A stretch of DNA of 64,000 nucleotides. It comes from Salvia splendens. Its lineage: Eukaryota; Streptophyta; Magnoliopsida; Lamiales; Lamiaceae. The stretch lies in assembly GCF_004379255.2 (NCBI RefSeq), contig NC_056042.1:12013901-12077900 (forward strand), in the 5' to 3' direction. Positions within the stretch are counted from its first letter, which is position 1, and every line of letters starts with the position of its first letter. Positions 35,001-46,204 of the stretch are shown piece by piece. The notes beneath the pieces are model-generated. The model searched no databases. It was not told the origin of the DNA and saw only the letters and a list, made by a program, of their open reading frames with translations. Both the position numbers and the translations under genes were made by a program.

Positions 35001-35962
35001 GGAAGTGGGGAGATTGTTTGCCTGGCCAGGCTATGAAACTGTTTTTGTGATACTCGATGATATTTCCTTTCTAAATGTAAAACTCGAGTTCACTATGGTA
35101 TGTATGACATAACTTTTATAAAATGTTTTCGGCATGAGCCTACTGAGTATATTAAGTACTCAACCCTGCATGTGTTTTTCCTATGTGCAGGTTGAGCAGT
35201 GATGTTGCGGCGGATGTTGAGTCGGGCTTTAAGAATTTATGGATGCGTCGTGTCTGCATACATGGGCGTCATACTATGACTCTCTTTAGATAACTTATTT
35301 CCGCTGCCTTGTTTGAATTTGTTTTTTTAAAAGTCTTTCGTTTTACTCCATACTGTTTTATGATATTAAGTACCTTAAGACATTAATCCGCTGCTTAACC
35401 ATGCAATACATTAAAATATTTTCTCTTGAAGTTTAGTCGAGCTTTATGTTAAATGTCGTCTTTTATTGTTTCCCCCATTTGTTCCCCGCTTCTTAGTTCC
35501 TCCCCTAGTCACGAGTTCCCCGTCTTTACTATCCTTAGTAAGGACGGTCGTGACAGATTGAAAACCCAAGAAAAAGCCAAAAAAAAGTATAAAATCGGCC
35601 AAAATAGTGCCAAAGCCCAACCGGGTGATTTAGAATAGGGCAAATCGCCCGGTCGGGCGAACTTTCTACCTCAATTGTGCAAAAACGTGCACAACGCCCG
35701 GTCGGGTGTTTTGCACCTCAAAATCACATGCCCGCGTGTTTTCTCTAGACTCGATCTCCCTTCTGCGCGGCTTTAGTAAATCGGCCATAACTCTCTCCAC
35801 CGGACTCCAATTGAGGCGTGCAACATACTCACGCGATCCTCTTTCGATGACAAAGACATTGGTGTCTTTGGAGAGTGTTTGGACGTCATCTTCATTAAAT
35901 GATTACTGATTGAATCCAGCTGTAGTTGATATCTATGATGCAAGGCTTCCATGATCGTATCA
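32083..35962 (-). repeat. Gypsy-N 3' LTR, split by a solo LTR
   Basis: The LTR is 32083-32538 plus 35561-35962, about 858 bp after removing 32539-35555 and one GATTG copy. It matches 40612-41501 closely throughout. It contains the palindromic CGCCCGGTCGGGCG at 35646-35659. Confidence 0.88.
32539..35555 (+). mobile_element. 3.0-kb solo LTR, Ty3/gypsy type
   Basis: 3017 bp from TGTAGCACCCCGAAATTTTG to GGACGGTCGTGACA, TG...CA, flanked by a perfect TSD GATTG (32534-32538 and 35556-35560). There is no internal coding region or second LTR, so this is a solo LTR left by recombination. Its ends and length suggest a chromovirus gypsy family, inferred from general resemblance only. A TATA box CTATAAAAGAG near 33479 marks the probable U3/R border. 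A related LTR in reverse orientation is at 61613-63698, sharing the CTGAGTA...GTACTCAACCCTGCA block near 35145-35170. Confidence 0.88.
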
Positions 35963-36033
35963 TCCTCCCCTTCTTGGAAAGGTTTTATTCTCAAATCCGA
36001 GTGTTCTCCTTTCCCATCATCCTCAGGATGCTA

Positions 36034-38096
36034 TCAAACTTTTTTGAATCCTCGGCGTGTCCTCGGCCTCATCCTTGGACCCCAATCAATCCACAGCTCA
36101 CGTCGTCGGAGTGACTCTTGATGCCCAACATAAGTGGTCACATCATCCTCCTCTCCTTGGAAATGATTTGTCCTCAAATCCCGGCCGCGCGTATCTACAA
36201 GAGTAAACCCGATCCAATCAAGTATCATGGTACGATAAAAGGGATTAAGACCACCACAACATCCAAAAGATGGTATCACACCGATAAGATGGGTATGGTC
36301 ATGCACAAAACCAAAAGGCAATCTAACATATTCATGTTTCGTCAAATTCAAGACCAAGTCACAAGAAGCATGAGAACATAAATTCAAGAATTCTTTCATG
36401 TCCAAAGCACAACCATATGAAGAAAAGTCTTTAGCAAGGTTTCCATAAAATATTACTACTCCATTGATTCGGTTAATTGATGCGTAATAGAAACAAAGCA
36501 TAAGCCAATTCATCACATTCTCAATTCCCTTGACGTGGACGATTCTAACATGCATAGCAACATGATCAAATAAGTCAATGTCATTCAAGAATATAGAACA
36601 TCTATTCCTCCTACCAATCGACAAAGGTAGGTTTTCATGCAAATAGACATTCTCAAAAGCTAACATTCACCCAAGGAGATTAGAACACTTCAAATAGGGA
36701 TCACCATAACAAAATACATCAAGCTCATCAAGATATCCTTCATGCCAATAGCCCAATACTCAAATAATTTCAAAATATCGGCACTAGATGTGGGTGCACA
36801 TAAGCCTATACATTCTTTTACAATGAAATCCCAAACAAGACCATTAGAAACATAGTCTTTAACAAAAAGACCATAAAATATCCTAATTGCATAATAAAAG
36901 CAATTAACATGGCAAAACACACATGTCCCAAGCACTTTATTTCTTTTTGGCTCGATCATCCCTACACTATCTATGCCCAAATTCTTGAATATATTTACAA
37001 AAGATCTGGCATTCATATTAGGGCTAAAGGTACACAAGTAAGGGTCTTCATATTGTGCGTAGTTGAATATCACCAAGAAAAGCCCAAGCACAAAATCTCT
37101 AACCTCAAGATCATACAAGGGAAGACCATCAACAACCATTAACACACTATTCTTACTCAAATAAGGAATACTCTTCCACAAATTCACAAACTCTTGTCCA
37201 ACACATAGAGTTGGTTCATGACAATTCACATCAAGCTTGTAAGAAGATATATCAATCAACAAACCAATTTTATCAAAAAGGATTTCACTCAATTGCCCCA
37301 ATAATCTCAAAGTATGAGCACAAATATGAGAACGATACATTGTTATGCCATTAATCACAACACAATCCACATGAGACATGTGAGTGGAAAAATGCTTCAC
37401 AAAACGGCCATAAAACACTCCAACCCCGTTGAAGGGTTTAACCATTTTGCAATGAAAACAAAGCAAACACCAAGTTCTAAACTCGTCAACAATTTCACTC
37501 CTCGTGGTTCTACTATTCTCATCCACATACTCATGAAGCACAAAATTACCAACAAACAAAAGCTTAGACATCTTAGCATGCAATCCATCTTTTAAGTTAA
37601 AATCCACAATAGAAATAACATGCTTATCAATGCATGGATTTCTCAAGAAAGGATCAACATATGATGTAAAGATGGGTTTATGACTTAAAAATTCAAGCTA
37701 TTGATGGCACATATTACACACATCAACAATGACAAATCTACCAAGACAAATAGACTTCTCTAGTCCAACCACATTCAATGGGGCATCACAAGGAGACAAG
37801 GTTAGTGCACTTGAACCTTGGGCAAGAAGCTCCTCGACTTACCCTTGTTCCTCTTGATCTATCACTGGTAGCGTAGTCTCCAAGCCAAGTGCAACATGAT
37901 GCTCCACTTCCATGCCTTCACTTTTACTTCCTACAAATTCATCACCATAAAAAGACATACAAGAAGTGTTAATGGGTAAAAGCTTATATTCCTCACCAAG
38001 GGCAAAGGGTAATGGATTATTTAGGGCCCACCCAAGGTTGGCCTTAGAATCTAACAAGCATCCTTCACTCACTTGTGCTTGTGGTTTTTCTCTCAT
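36034..38096 (-). pseudogene. Three-repeat open region of Gypsy-N, function unknown
   Basis: On the minus strand the frame runs from 38096 to 36690 with stops only at 37839 and about 37697, then shifts and runs 36666-36034. It encodes three diverged copies of a module of about 140-180 residues. Each has an entry DP(F/Y)L, a variable region, a (W/T)-x-LCF/VFC segment, an aromatic run (CFYYA), and then the mark FYGxxxKxFS or FYGxFVKDYV. These occur as FYGRFVKHFS, FYGLFVKDYV and FYGNLAKDFS. The end carries GRDLRTNHFQGEEDD, the gypsy C-terminal motif. The FYG mark resembles the FYRRFVKDFS segment of gypsy RT, so the module may derive from pol; this is inference. No catalytic motif seen. I do not recognise the protein. 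Confidence 0.55.
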
Positions 38097-38221
38097 TTGG
38101 TGTTTATCTTTTCTCTCACCCCCTCCACCCTATCTTGACTTTTTCTTCTCACGCTCGAGTCTTTTTTCACACTCTCTTGGAATTTTTGGCTCACTTTCAC
38201 TCTCAAGCCTTTTTTTCTCTC

Positions 38222-39044
38222 TCAGTTCTTTCTTCTACCACTTTGAATTAAAGTCATTGAAGATGAGACATCTGGACACAAACCAAGAGGCATCTTCGGG
38301 GTATGGAAAGAAGAGGATGTGCCCTTACAACTTGATGAGGTGAGAGTTTGGTTCACGTCCCCACCACCATGTCGACCAAAAGGACCCATCTGTATTCTAC
38401 ATGGAACTTCTCCTTCAATTTCCCTCTCAAGCCCCGGAATTCTACAATACTCTCCATTTTTGCTTCTACGAGGAGGCTCTTCATAAAGCCTTGAGACTTG
38501 TTCCTTTCTAATCTCTCTATCAAATACATTATCATGGCCCATTGACTCATAATCACCTCTATCATGCCTCTTTTTGACTATATCCTCAATAGCACCTATA
38601 ATCTTGATGAGGTCTTTCTTGATACTCCAACTCTTGCTCTCCTCGACCACGTTTATCACAAGATATCCTCCTTTCACTCCTCAATGAGTTCTCATTCCTC
38701 CTATCCCTCCCATCGGAAACATGGTGATGTGCGGAGTTGCTCCTAGGAGTGTTTGACCTTGATAGCGGCACGGTCTTCAAAGCATTGAGCTCATCACGGA
38801 GAAAATTTTTGTTGGCATGTATGGATACTTGGTTCTTCTTGAGTTCCTTCAAGTCCCCGAACATAGCATCTTGAGCGACATGCATTGTCATTAGGCCTTC
38901 TTTTAGATCCCTCAAGTCCGCCATAATTTTGGACATCAAGCTTGTCAACTCATCCCCCGCCATATTGTGACTCGTGCTCGCACCCGGTTCAACTCCATCC
39001 GGTTGCGAATGGCCCATCGTTGTAGTTCTAGTACGAGGAGGCAT
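38222..39044 (-). pseudogene. Gypsy-N truncated gag
   Basis: Starts at 39044 with MPPRTRTTT, a common start of plant gypsy gag. A coiled-coil stretch follows (LTSLMSKIMADLRDLKEGL, DLKELKKNQ), then an Arg/Ser/Asp-rich region. A frameshift at about 38590 leads into 38222-38677 with DDYESMG-like GDYESMGHDNVF, KEQVSRLYEEPPRR and IQMGPFGRH, which precede the capsid domain in intact relatives. The capsid and zinc knuckle are absent. It cannot form a standard Gag. Confidence 0.6.
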
Positions 39045-39346
39045 TCAAACGGTACCTATAAATAAGAAAGAAAAACAAGCTATGATCTAGCCTTTGGGGT
39101 TAGTAAAAATCACACTCACACACATATGAAGAGGAGATTTTAGTAAGAGCTCACTTCCCAATCGATAATCCCATCCCCCAATTCACTCACCATTGTCACT
39201 CGAAACAAGGCTTAGAAATATAGTGAGGACTTGGTTCACTCAATCTCAATATCCAACTTCCCAAATGTAAGTGCTAAGACAAATCAATCAAGATATACAC
39301 GTAGGCAATATAACCAAGTAAGCAAAGCCAATCAAGCATGAGAAAG

Positions 39347-40140
39347 TAGGGGTGGGAAAAATACCGACATACCAAAATATCGGACTTACCGTACCGAAAA
39401 AATACCGAAAATACTGGTTTTTCGGTATACCGTAGTTTTCGGTACCGTAACGGTATCAAATATCCTATACCATGGTATACCGAATTTTCGGTATATATTG
39501 TACATGCGTTATACCGCAGTGTACAGAATCTTCGGTATATACCGTACATGTGCACGAATGATTGGCTCAAAGGAGATAAGTTCAGCTTATATAAGGATCC
39601 AACTGTTGATGATCTTGAGTTATATAAAGAAATTGAAGAACTTGAAAAAAGTAAGTGTTGTTGTGTTACTTTAATTTATTATGTTTCTTTGCCTTATATA
39701 TGATTTATTATATTTTTATTATTTTGTAGATGCAAACATGAGTCAAGATAGTGTAGATCACTTGAAATTTTATTTTAAATATTTTGAGTATAGGTTTGGT
39801 TGTTTCGGATTTGGATTTGGATTGTTGAAGTTTTATTGTTTTGGACATTTTTTAAATAGTTGAACACTTGGAATGTTATTTTACATACTATTTTGGATAT
39901 AAAATTATAATAGATTTTTTTATAACAGGTATAATGGTATTACGGTATGTCACATTGTATTTCGGTATATTGTAAAACGGTACTGTATACCGCAATAACG
40001 GTATGATAATGGTATTGAAAATTATCATACTGAATTTTCGGTATACCGAAGTCCGGTATGGAATTTTGTCATACGCTACTTTCGGTAACGGTATGTAGTA
40101 TGAGACTCTCGGTACGGTATACCGTAACGATCCACCCCTA
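39347..40140 (+). mobile_element. hAT element, non-autonomous, CGGTATACCG-rich
   Basis: 794 bp, with inverted ends TAGGGGTGG...CCACCCCTA and an 8-bp TSD (TGAGAAAG at 39339-39346, TGTGAAAG at 40141-40148), the hAT signature. Both subterminal regions (about 39357-39545 and 39955-40125) are filled with TTCGGTATACCG-type palindromes, likely transposase-binding sites. The middle encodes WLKGDKFSLYKDPTVDDLEL followed by a splice-donor-like GTAAGT at 39650, which resembles the tail of a hAT transposase. No full transposase. It sits in the Gypsy-N leader. Confidence 0.88.
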
Positions 40141-40595
40141 TGTGAAAGTAAGATTCAATGCCTAAGGAAGCTAACGTGCAAATTTAGTTTAGCTGAAAAA
40201 TTATGTAACCCATGGCCGATCTTTAAATTTTTTTTTGATATGGCTACCCAACCCCAAAATATATGAAACTTGGTAGATAACAAGATTAAAGGGTTTAGAA
40301 TGAGAGAAAAATATTCCCAATATAGCAGAATTTTGATAAGTCCCTCAATTTTGAGTTTTCCCTAAATCTGTTACACTAGGGCACAAAACAGGCCAGCAAC
40401 TTCACACATTAATTTGACCTATCAAATGATGGAACTTTTGGCTGAGATTTTGCAAGTAAATAGGTCTTATATCAAGGTTCATTCACACAAAAAATCAGCT
40501 CAATCCAAAAACAATAGACCAAGAAATAAACATACGCTAAAACAAGGAAAATGAAGTTTATAGAGGCAAATAATCAAACAGTTGCTAGGCACATA

Positions 40596-40609
40596 GACTC
40601 TAGATACCA
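40596..40609 (-). other. Gypsy-N primer-binding site
   Basis: Minus-strand TGGTATCTAGAGTC, two bases from the 5' LTR at 40612. A tRNA-Met-type primer site with mismatches. Confidence 0.75.
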
Positions 40610-40611
40610 AA

Positions 40612-41501
40612 TGATAAGGATTCCTATGGCTGAATCCTTCCATATTCCCAAGATATGCCTTAAATAGTGTTTGACCTCAATTTTTAACTAAAATAAAAAA
40701 GGATACGGTGAGCTAGCCACAAAAACTAGGCTAAAAAAGGAATTTGGGTGGAGAGATTTGAAATGGAAGAAGGTGTAAAGAGGGAGGAATCCTCCTTGGG
40801 ACCTAAGACCTCTCACAAGAAAATGAGGGCAACCCTAGGCTACTTTCACCAAGGCAAACACTCCATTGGCTCCACAATTTATAGCTACACCACCGTAAAT
40901 GCATACCTTTACTTGACCTAATCTATAATATAAAATCAAGCAACCTACAAGTAGGAATTGGATAAAATCTCACCAAGGAGATGCTCCATAGGAGTCTTTT
41001 AACATTCAACATTCATCAATCAACTAGGGTTTAAAGTCTCACAAATAAGTATATATAGGTGGGATTTAAAACCCAAGAAAAAGCCTAAAAATGGATAAAA
41101 TCAGCCTAAACAATGCCAAGCCTAAACAATGCTAAGCCTAAACAATGCTAACGCCCGACTGAGCGTTTTAGAATAGGGAAAATCGCCCGCCCGGGCGAAC
41201 TTTCTGCCTCAATTGTGCAAAAACGTGCACAACGCCCGATCAGGTGTTTTGCACCTCAAAATCACCCGTCCGCATGTTTTCTCTGGACTCGCTCTCTTTT
41301 CTGCGCGGCTTTAGTAAATCGGCCATAACTCTCTCCACCGGACTCCAATTGAGGCGTGCAACATACTCACGCGACCCTCTTTCGAAGACGAAGACAATGA
41401 TGGTCTTTGGAGAGCGTTTGAACGTCATCTTCATTAAGCTATTACTGATTGAATCCAGCTGCAGTTGACATCTTTGATGCAAAGCTTCCATGATCGTATC
41501 A
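40612..41501 (-). repeat. Gypsy-N 5' LTR
   Basis: 890-bp LTR, TGATACGATC... to ...CCTTATCA in the minus orientation, uninterrupted. Contains CGCCCGCCCGGGCG at 41184-41197, the equivalent of the palindrome in the partner LTR. Confidence 0.9.
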
Positions 41502-42275
41502 AGTTAGGTCTCTGTCGTTGATGATTTGGTTCGGTCGAGTAATCAGACCACGGACTGGTTTTGGACTCATATCTTGATGAGATACGAAGCATTGAAGTCT
41601 GTTGATGTGAAGTATCACAAGCCTGAAGAACTCCGGAAGCAATGAGACAAGATAAAGGTCATCGTCTCCATATTTTCCGGCATCTACGAGAACAACTCTC
41701 GCATGATGACTAGCGGCATGAGCTTAGACGATGTCAAATTGTTGTCGTACCAGCAGTTCCCTAAGCCCAGACAATTTGGGTAATTTAAGTACTAGGATGC
41801 CTATGTAGAGCTAATTGAATCCCTAAAATTTTGTTCTGGGATGGAGGTTAGTTGGTCGAAGCAGATGAGGCTCGGTGTTTCTAGCAAGTACATCAGTAGT
41901 GCCAATTCCCACGACCTCAACGATGATGTCTATGAGACGCCTTCACCAGTTCCCCGCCCCTGTCGCCCGATTGGGCAGAAATAGGCGATGAGGATGTCGA
42001 GAGGAGCTTCAAGCGGGTCCTCCGAAGTCCAATCTGCAGCTCCTAGTGCGGAGTTAATTGATGTTGTTCGTATCCAAGCGACCAAGCACCTGTTCGACTT
42101 CATGGTGCAGTGGAACCAGGCAACCGACCCTAAATATAAGAAATATCTGGAGAGCGTCATCAATCAGATGAAGAGCAATTTGGGGATGAGTCTCGACGAC
42201 GACAAGCCCGCCGTCGGGGATGCTGCTGGGGATGCCGATGCCGCCGGGGATGGCCGAGAGGACTCTGACGAGTGA
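41502..42275 (+). pseudogene. Harbinger-E ORF1, C-terminal half
   Basis: Continues the ORF1 of 31680-32082: TTDWFWTHILMRYEAL in the SANT-like region, a stop after KPEELRKQ, SGIYENNSRMMTSGMSLDDVKLL, then a decayed SGEYNSS-like segment. The open part 41988-42275 has the ATKHLFDFMVQWNQATDPKYK helix and an acidic Ala/Gly/Asp tail. Corresponds motif by motif to Harbinger-A 8917-9426. Confidence 0.8.
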
Positions 42276-42579
42276 CCCGGGGAGGGCCACGTGTTCAAGC
42301 TTTTAGATGGAAGTTTTTTATTTATTTATTGTAGTAGAAGCTTTTTTTACTTTTTACTGTAGTATGTTTTTTATTTTCATTTTATTGAATTATGTTTGCA
42401 CTTTCTTCATTTTTGCCAAATTTAATTTCGTATTTGTGAATTTATTTCCTGGGCTACGACATTGGCTAGGCTGTTGCTAGCCTATTGATAGGCTGTGGAA
42501 AGGCCATGATGATATGACGGGAGGAGTTTTTAGCTGGGTCATTGCAGTTCTTACTAGTCAAGAGCTATTGTGGATGCTC

Positions 42580-43480
42580 GTGGAATGTCATATTCTTTTT
42601 TATGTCCTCAATTGACCAGAAAATCCTCTCCACAGCGGAATTAGGTACACGGCTTTGAGTGGTGTTGAATGTGGCTGTATCCATCACTTCTTAGGTAGAC
42701 GGCTTTCGTGGTTTTACAATTTTTTTTTGCATTGCATCGTGATATTAATGCATTGTGATCTAAAAGGTTCCTTAGTTAAATCATAGTAATTTATAATAGA
42801 TTTTAGAATTTAGTTATTTTATTTTGTTTTAGTTAAATTTATTTTTTTTAATATATTTTTAAATTAATTCAATTGCAATATTAAATCATCGACTAAGCAA
42901 TTATTAGTAAACGATACTACATTTATAAGTTCTATTGGAAATATTAATAAATTTTTCATTTTCTAATAATTTTTGTGTCTATATTGTAACTGAATTAATT
43001 TTAAAATAAATCAATTTAATTAACATAAAAAATTTAATTAAATTCCAAAATCTTCTAAATATATATCTATATAAATTTAAAATAAAGTATAAATATCTAT
43101 TAAAACAAAACGCATTAGTATGGATGTAGTGAAACAAAAAAATTGTAAATGATATAGTGGGGTGTGTTATAATAATAATTTTTCTTAGATTGCTAAATTG
43201 TTAAACTTATCAACGTAATATATAAAAAATGACAATACAATTGCGTTTAAATATCGATACAAATTTGTGTTGACATTTATATATATAAAATGTCAACATA
43301 GTGTATTAAAAATATCAATTAAGTTAATGTTGACATTTAAATGTCTTCGCATTAATATTTTCAATACACTGTATTAATGGATTAACAGAATTAGCAATTT
43401 AAAAAATTAGCAACGGATCAAATAAAAGTTCACTGAAATGGTTTCGCGTTAACATTGACTTAATTTATTCCCAAAAAAAA
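42580..43480. other. A+T-rich intergenic sequence
   Basis: No gene or defined repeat seen. Long poly-A/T-like stretches and a TGTTGACATTTAAATG-like motif repeated a few times around 43260-43340. Confidence 0.45.
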
Positions 43481-43589
43481 CTGCAGTAGGAAGTGATTTG
43501 ATTACGAGAGATTTCCATCGCTTCTCGGAAAATCGGCGATATTTTGCTCCAATTTTGAGAAGCTGGTGAAAGTTGGGAGCTTCTTCGCT

Positions 43590-44141
43590 ATGTCATTTGG
43601 AGCTTTCCTTTTCTGGGAAACAATGGAGTAGGTCCATGTCTGGATCGCTCTTCACCAGGATGAGAAGGTATATTTCTCCCGCGATTTACTAATTGGTAAT
43701 TTTAATGTCTTCATTTAGGGCTGAAAATGAGTAATTTTGTTAGCATTAACTTAAAATTGGGAACTTTGGAGATTTAGGTTTATGCAATCGGGCTATTTTC
43801 GTTGAGTTCTTTGAACAGTAATTAAGAATTTTTTTATTCGTAAAGCTGAAGCATACTTTCTAGGGTTCCTAGAAATTACCTATTTTCTGGAAGCTGAAGT
43901 TTGAGCTTAGGAAATTACTGCATTTTACAATTAATGGTTAAAAATTACATGTAGTTTAGCTATGGTTTTGCATAGTGAGAATTAGGATTTAATGTCTTGG
44001 TTCACTGCAAAAAGGTTAGACTCCTTTCTCTCTTGATGTTGCTGTTAACTGCAGAAAGAGAGAATGGAGAATGAAGCAGAGATAAGGAGAATGAAAGTAG
44101 AGCTATATAAGCAACAAAGTGAGAAGAATGCTACTGCCTAA
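43590..44141 (+). CDS. Possible small host gene, incomplete model
   Basis: A candidate first exon at 43636-43667 reads MSGSLFTRMRR and meets a donor AG/GTATAT. A candidate last exon at 44055-44141, after a pyrimidine-rich acceptor ending AACTGCAG, reads KERMENEAEIRRMKVELYK and ends QQSEKNATA then TAA. It is strongly charged and helix-like, unlike nearby non-coding sequence. The phases do not join directly, so a middle exon (about 43760-44010) would be needed; I could not identify it. A 13-codon upstream reading frame (43590-43631) precedes the ATG. The family is not recognised. Confidence 0.3.
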
Positions 44142-46204
44142 TCTTGCTTTCTTTCTCTTGTCATTTCTGAATTCTGCCAATTATGCTGTTTTGCACAATA
44201 AGTGAAGTGCTCGAGGTTTCCCTCAACCTAATGACTCTAGTTCACACACCAGATTTTTAGTATGTCGATACTGCTCAACTGATCAAGTCAATGATGAAGG
44301 GATCAAGTAGGCAACTATCTAGTCGTTGGTCATGCAAACGGAGAGGCCTGGCCTTCAATACCTTGACCCACAATACTATAGACTAGTAAATGGAAGTAAG
44401 GGTCGAATCTCACAGGGACAGAGGCATGTCGAGTTGTGTATGAGACATGTTGGGGGTTGCTTCTGCCACGCTTCACTACTGGTGGGTTAACTAAAATTAC
44501 TCAAGCAATAAACTAACCTGATCAACTAAACTATCAACATGAAACATCATAACTTGAACTGATCAACTCATATATAAATCATACGTCAACATAACAGCGG
44601 GGACCACTAAAAGAAAAGTGCACTACAAAAAGCTGCAAACAATGAAAAGGTGATAGCGATTGCGATCCTAACAAACTATGATCTTCTTCTTCACTAAGCA
44701 TCTAAAAACAAACATCACGGTAGAGAAAAGCAAAGCATATGACATTAAAGCGAGAAACAAACAAATCAAAACACGGATCCATGCGATTTAACCCAAGAGA
44801 AAACAAATCTAAGGTATCTGTCCTAAACTCATGCAAGTTAACGAAGTGAAACTTAGATCTAACTACGAAAAAAATCGGAAGGCAGAGCAACAGAGGTAAT
44901 CTAAACAAGATCCAACTCCCAAATCACCGAATCCAACCAAACATGCATCACATACTTCATCCTAACTTCAGATTTAAGCTTACGCTTACTCTCAGCCTCT
45001 TTGATTGGTAGGCGGGCGGGCTAAGCCCAACATAAATCACTAAGTTGCACAGAGCTAACTTCCAAATTAGAACATAACTAAGCTAAATAAAAGAAACACG
45101 AACAGAGAACATCAGATCCAAAGCAGCTTGCATTGAAAACTCCATTTCAAAAACGATCCTCAACAAACAAAACAGAATTCCAAAGCTCAAATTCAGAAGA
45201 TCGATCAGCAACAAGGAACAGAGTAGAGACTAAACAAAATAACAACTAAAATTCGGAAGAAAACATGAACGAAAACTAAGCAACAATTGTTTCAACCCCT
45301 CGGGTTTTGAAAGAAAAACAAACTGTGAAGGCTTCTTAGGTAGATATGCGTCTCTTCTTCCCTTACGAGGAAGAAAAGAGGAAGGTTGAAGTAGAACTGC
45401 AACTCCAATGACTCCTAGCTCCTTTGCTCCATGCTTGAAAATGAAAAAGAGGACTGTGTAGTGACTGAGGTGATATTGGACTCGAAAAAAGACTCTCTTT
45501 TGCATGCATTCTCCTTGCTGTTTATACGATGATGTTGGGCCCAAATTCCTAGGTTAAGCCCATCCTATCTTGACATTTGTGCCCTTGAGATGACATCTTT
45601 TCTTCTCTCTCCGGTGACTCATCACTTCATGTGGTGCACCCCACTTGATCAACTTGTCGGCCGCTGCTTGTACACAACTGATCAACTTAGCTCCATTTCT
45701 GGCCATTTTTTCACTCCTTTATCGAGTTGATCAAGTCGATCCTACATTTGCCGCTTTTACACTTTATAGCCCCTGCACACTTAAATTCACCACTTTTTCG
45801 CATATTATCAACCCGGTTAGTGTAATAAATCCCTATAAAACCATGCTTGTAACGAGCCCTATCAATAAGAATATCGGTTGGTTTTACGATTTTTGTGCTT
45901 CCAGTCTATCATTTTCACCTATTCCTTTTAATTGCCATATCATATTTTTTGTGATTGATCCGCATTTTGGTGTGAAACCATTGATCTTCGTTAATCAAGA
46001 CTTCTTCGTTATGCTTGGTAACTCACTTGTATATTTTAGTTGTTTATCAACTAAAAGATGAAAGAAAGACAGTTATCTTGAACTGCTAATTTGTGTTCAT
46101 GTTCATAGTTTCATGCCATTCATTTATCTGCAAAATGAACTGTTGATGTTATGCTAGTTAATATTGCAACCGTAGAGGCTTTTGTCAACGGTGAATTCGC
46201 ACTA
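44142..46204. other. Repeat-like non-coding sequence
   Basis: No protein family recognised. Around 44375-44425 is GTAAGGGTCGAATCTCACAGGG, broken here as GTAAGGGTCG and AATCTCACAGGG. A motif of this kind recurs in plant LTR elements, so an old retroelement fragment is likely, but I found no LTR pair. The ORF-like stretch at 45645-46061 has no support. Confidence 0.4.

Larger units (their letters stand above)
32083..41501 (-). mobile_element. Non-autonomous gypsy-like LTR element (Gypsy-N)
   Basis: Minus-strand LTR element, 9419 bp including nested insertions. Its LTR (TGATACGATC... to ...CCTTATCA) is at 40612-41501 (5') and 32083-35962 (3', split by a solo LTR). The primer-binding site TGGTATCTAGAGTC lies 2 bp from the 5' LTR at 40596-40609. 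A GAAGGGGAGGA purine tract abuts the 3' LTR. The TSD is degenerate (AGTTA at 41502-41506; AGTG at 32079-32082). The interior has a truncated gag (38222-39044) and a repeat-bearing open region (36034-38096) but no protease, RT or integrase. The C-terminal PFQEGEDD motif is one seen at the ends of plant gypsy polyproteins. Confidence 0.85.
31680..42579 (+). mobile_element. PIF/Harbinger element, ORF1 type, split (Harbinger-E)
   Basis: Two halves, about 31680-32082 and 41502-42579, rejoin into one Harbinger ORF1 unit when the 9.4-kb LTR element is removed. The reading GDENFSLEE continues into a Gly-Leu codon pair across the junction. The right end CTATTGTGGATGCTC at 42565-42579 matches the GATGCTC terminus of the other Harbingers here. 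The left terminus was not found and is lost or diverged. Confidence 0.75.

Noticed and set aside
45645..46061. 138-codon plus-strand frame
   Set aside because: Low complexity, no motif, in repeat-like sequence without splice or start context.
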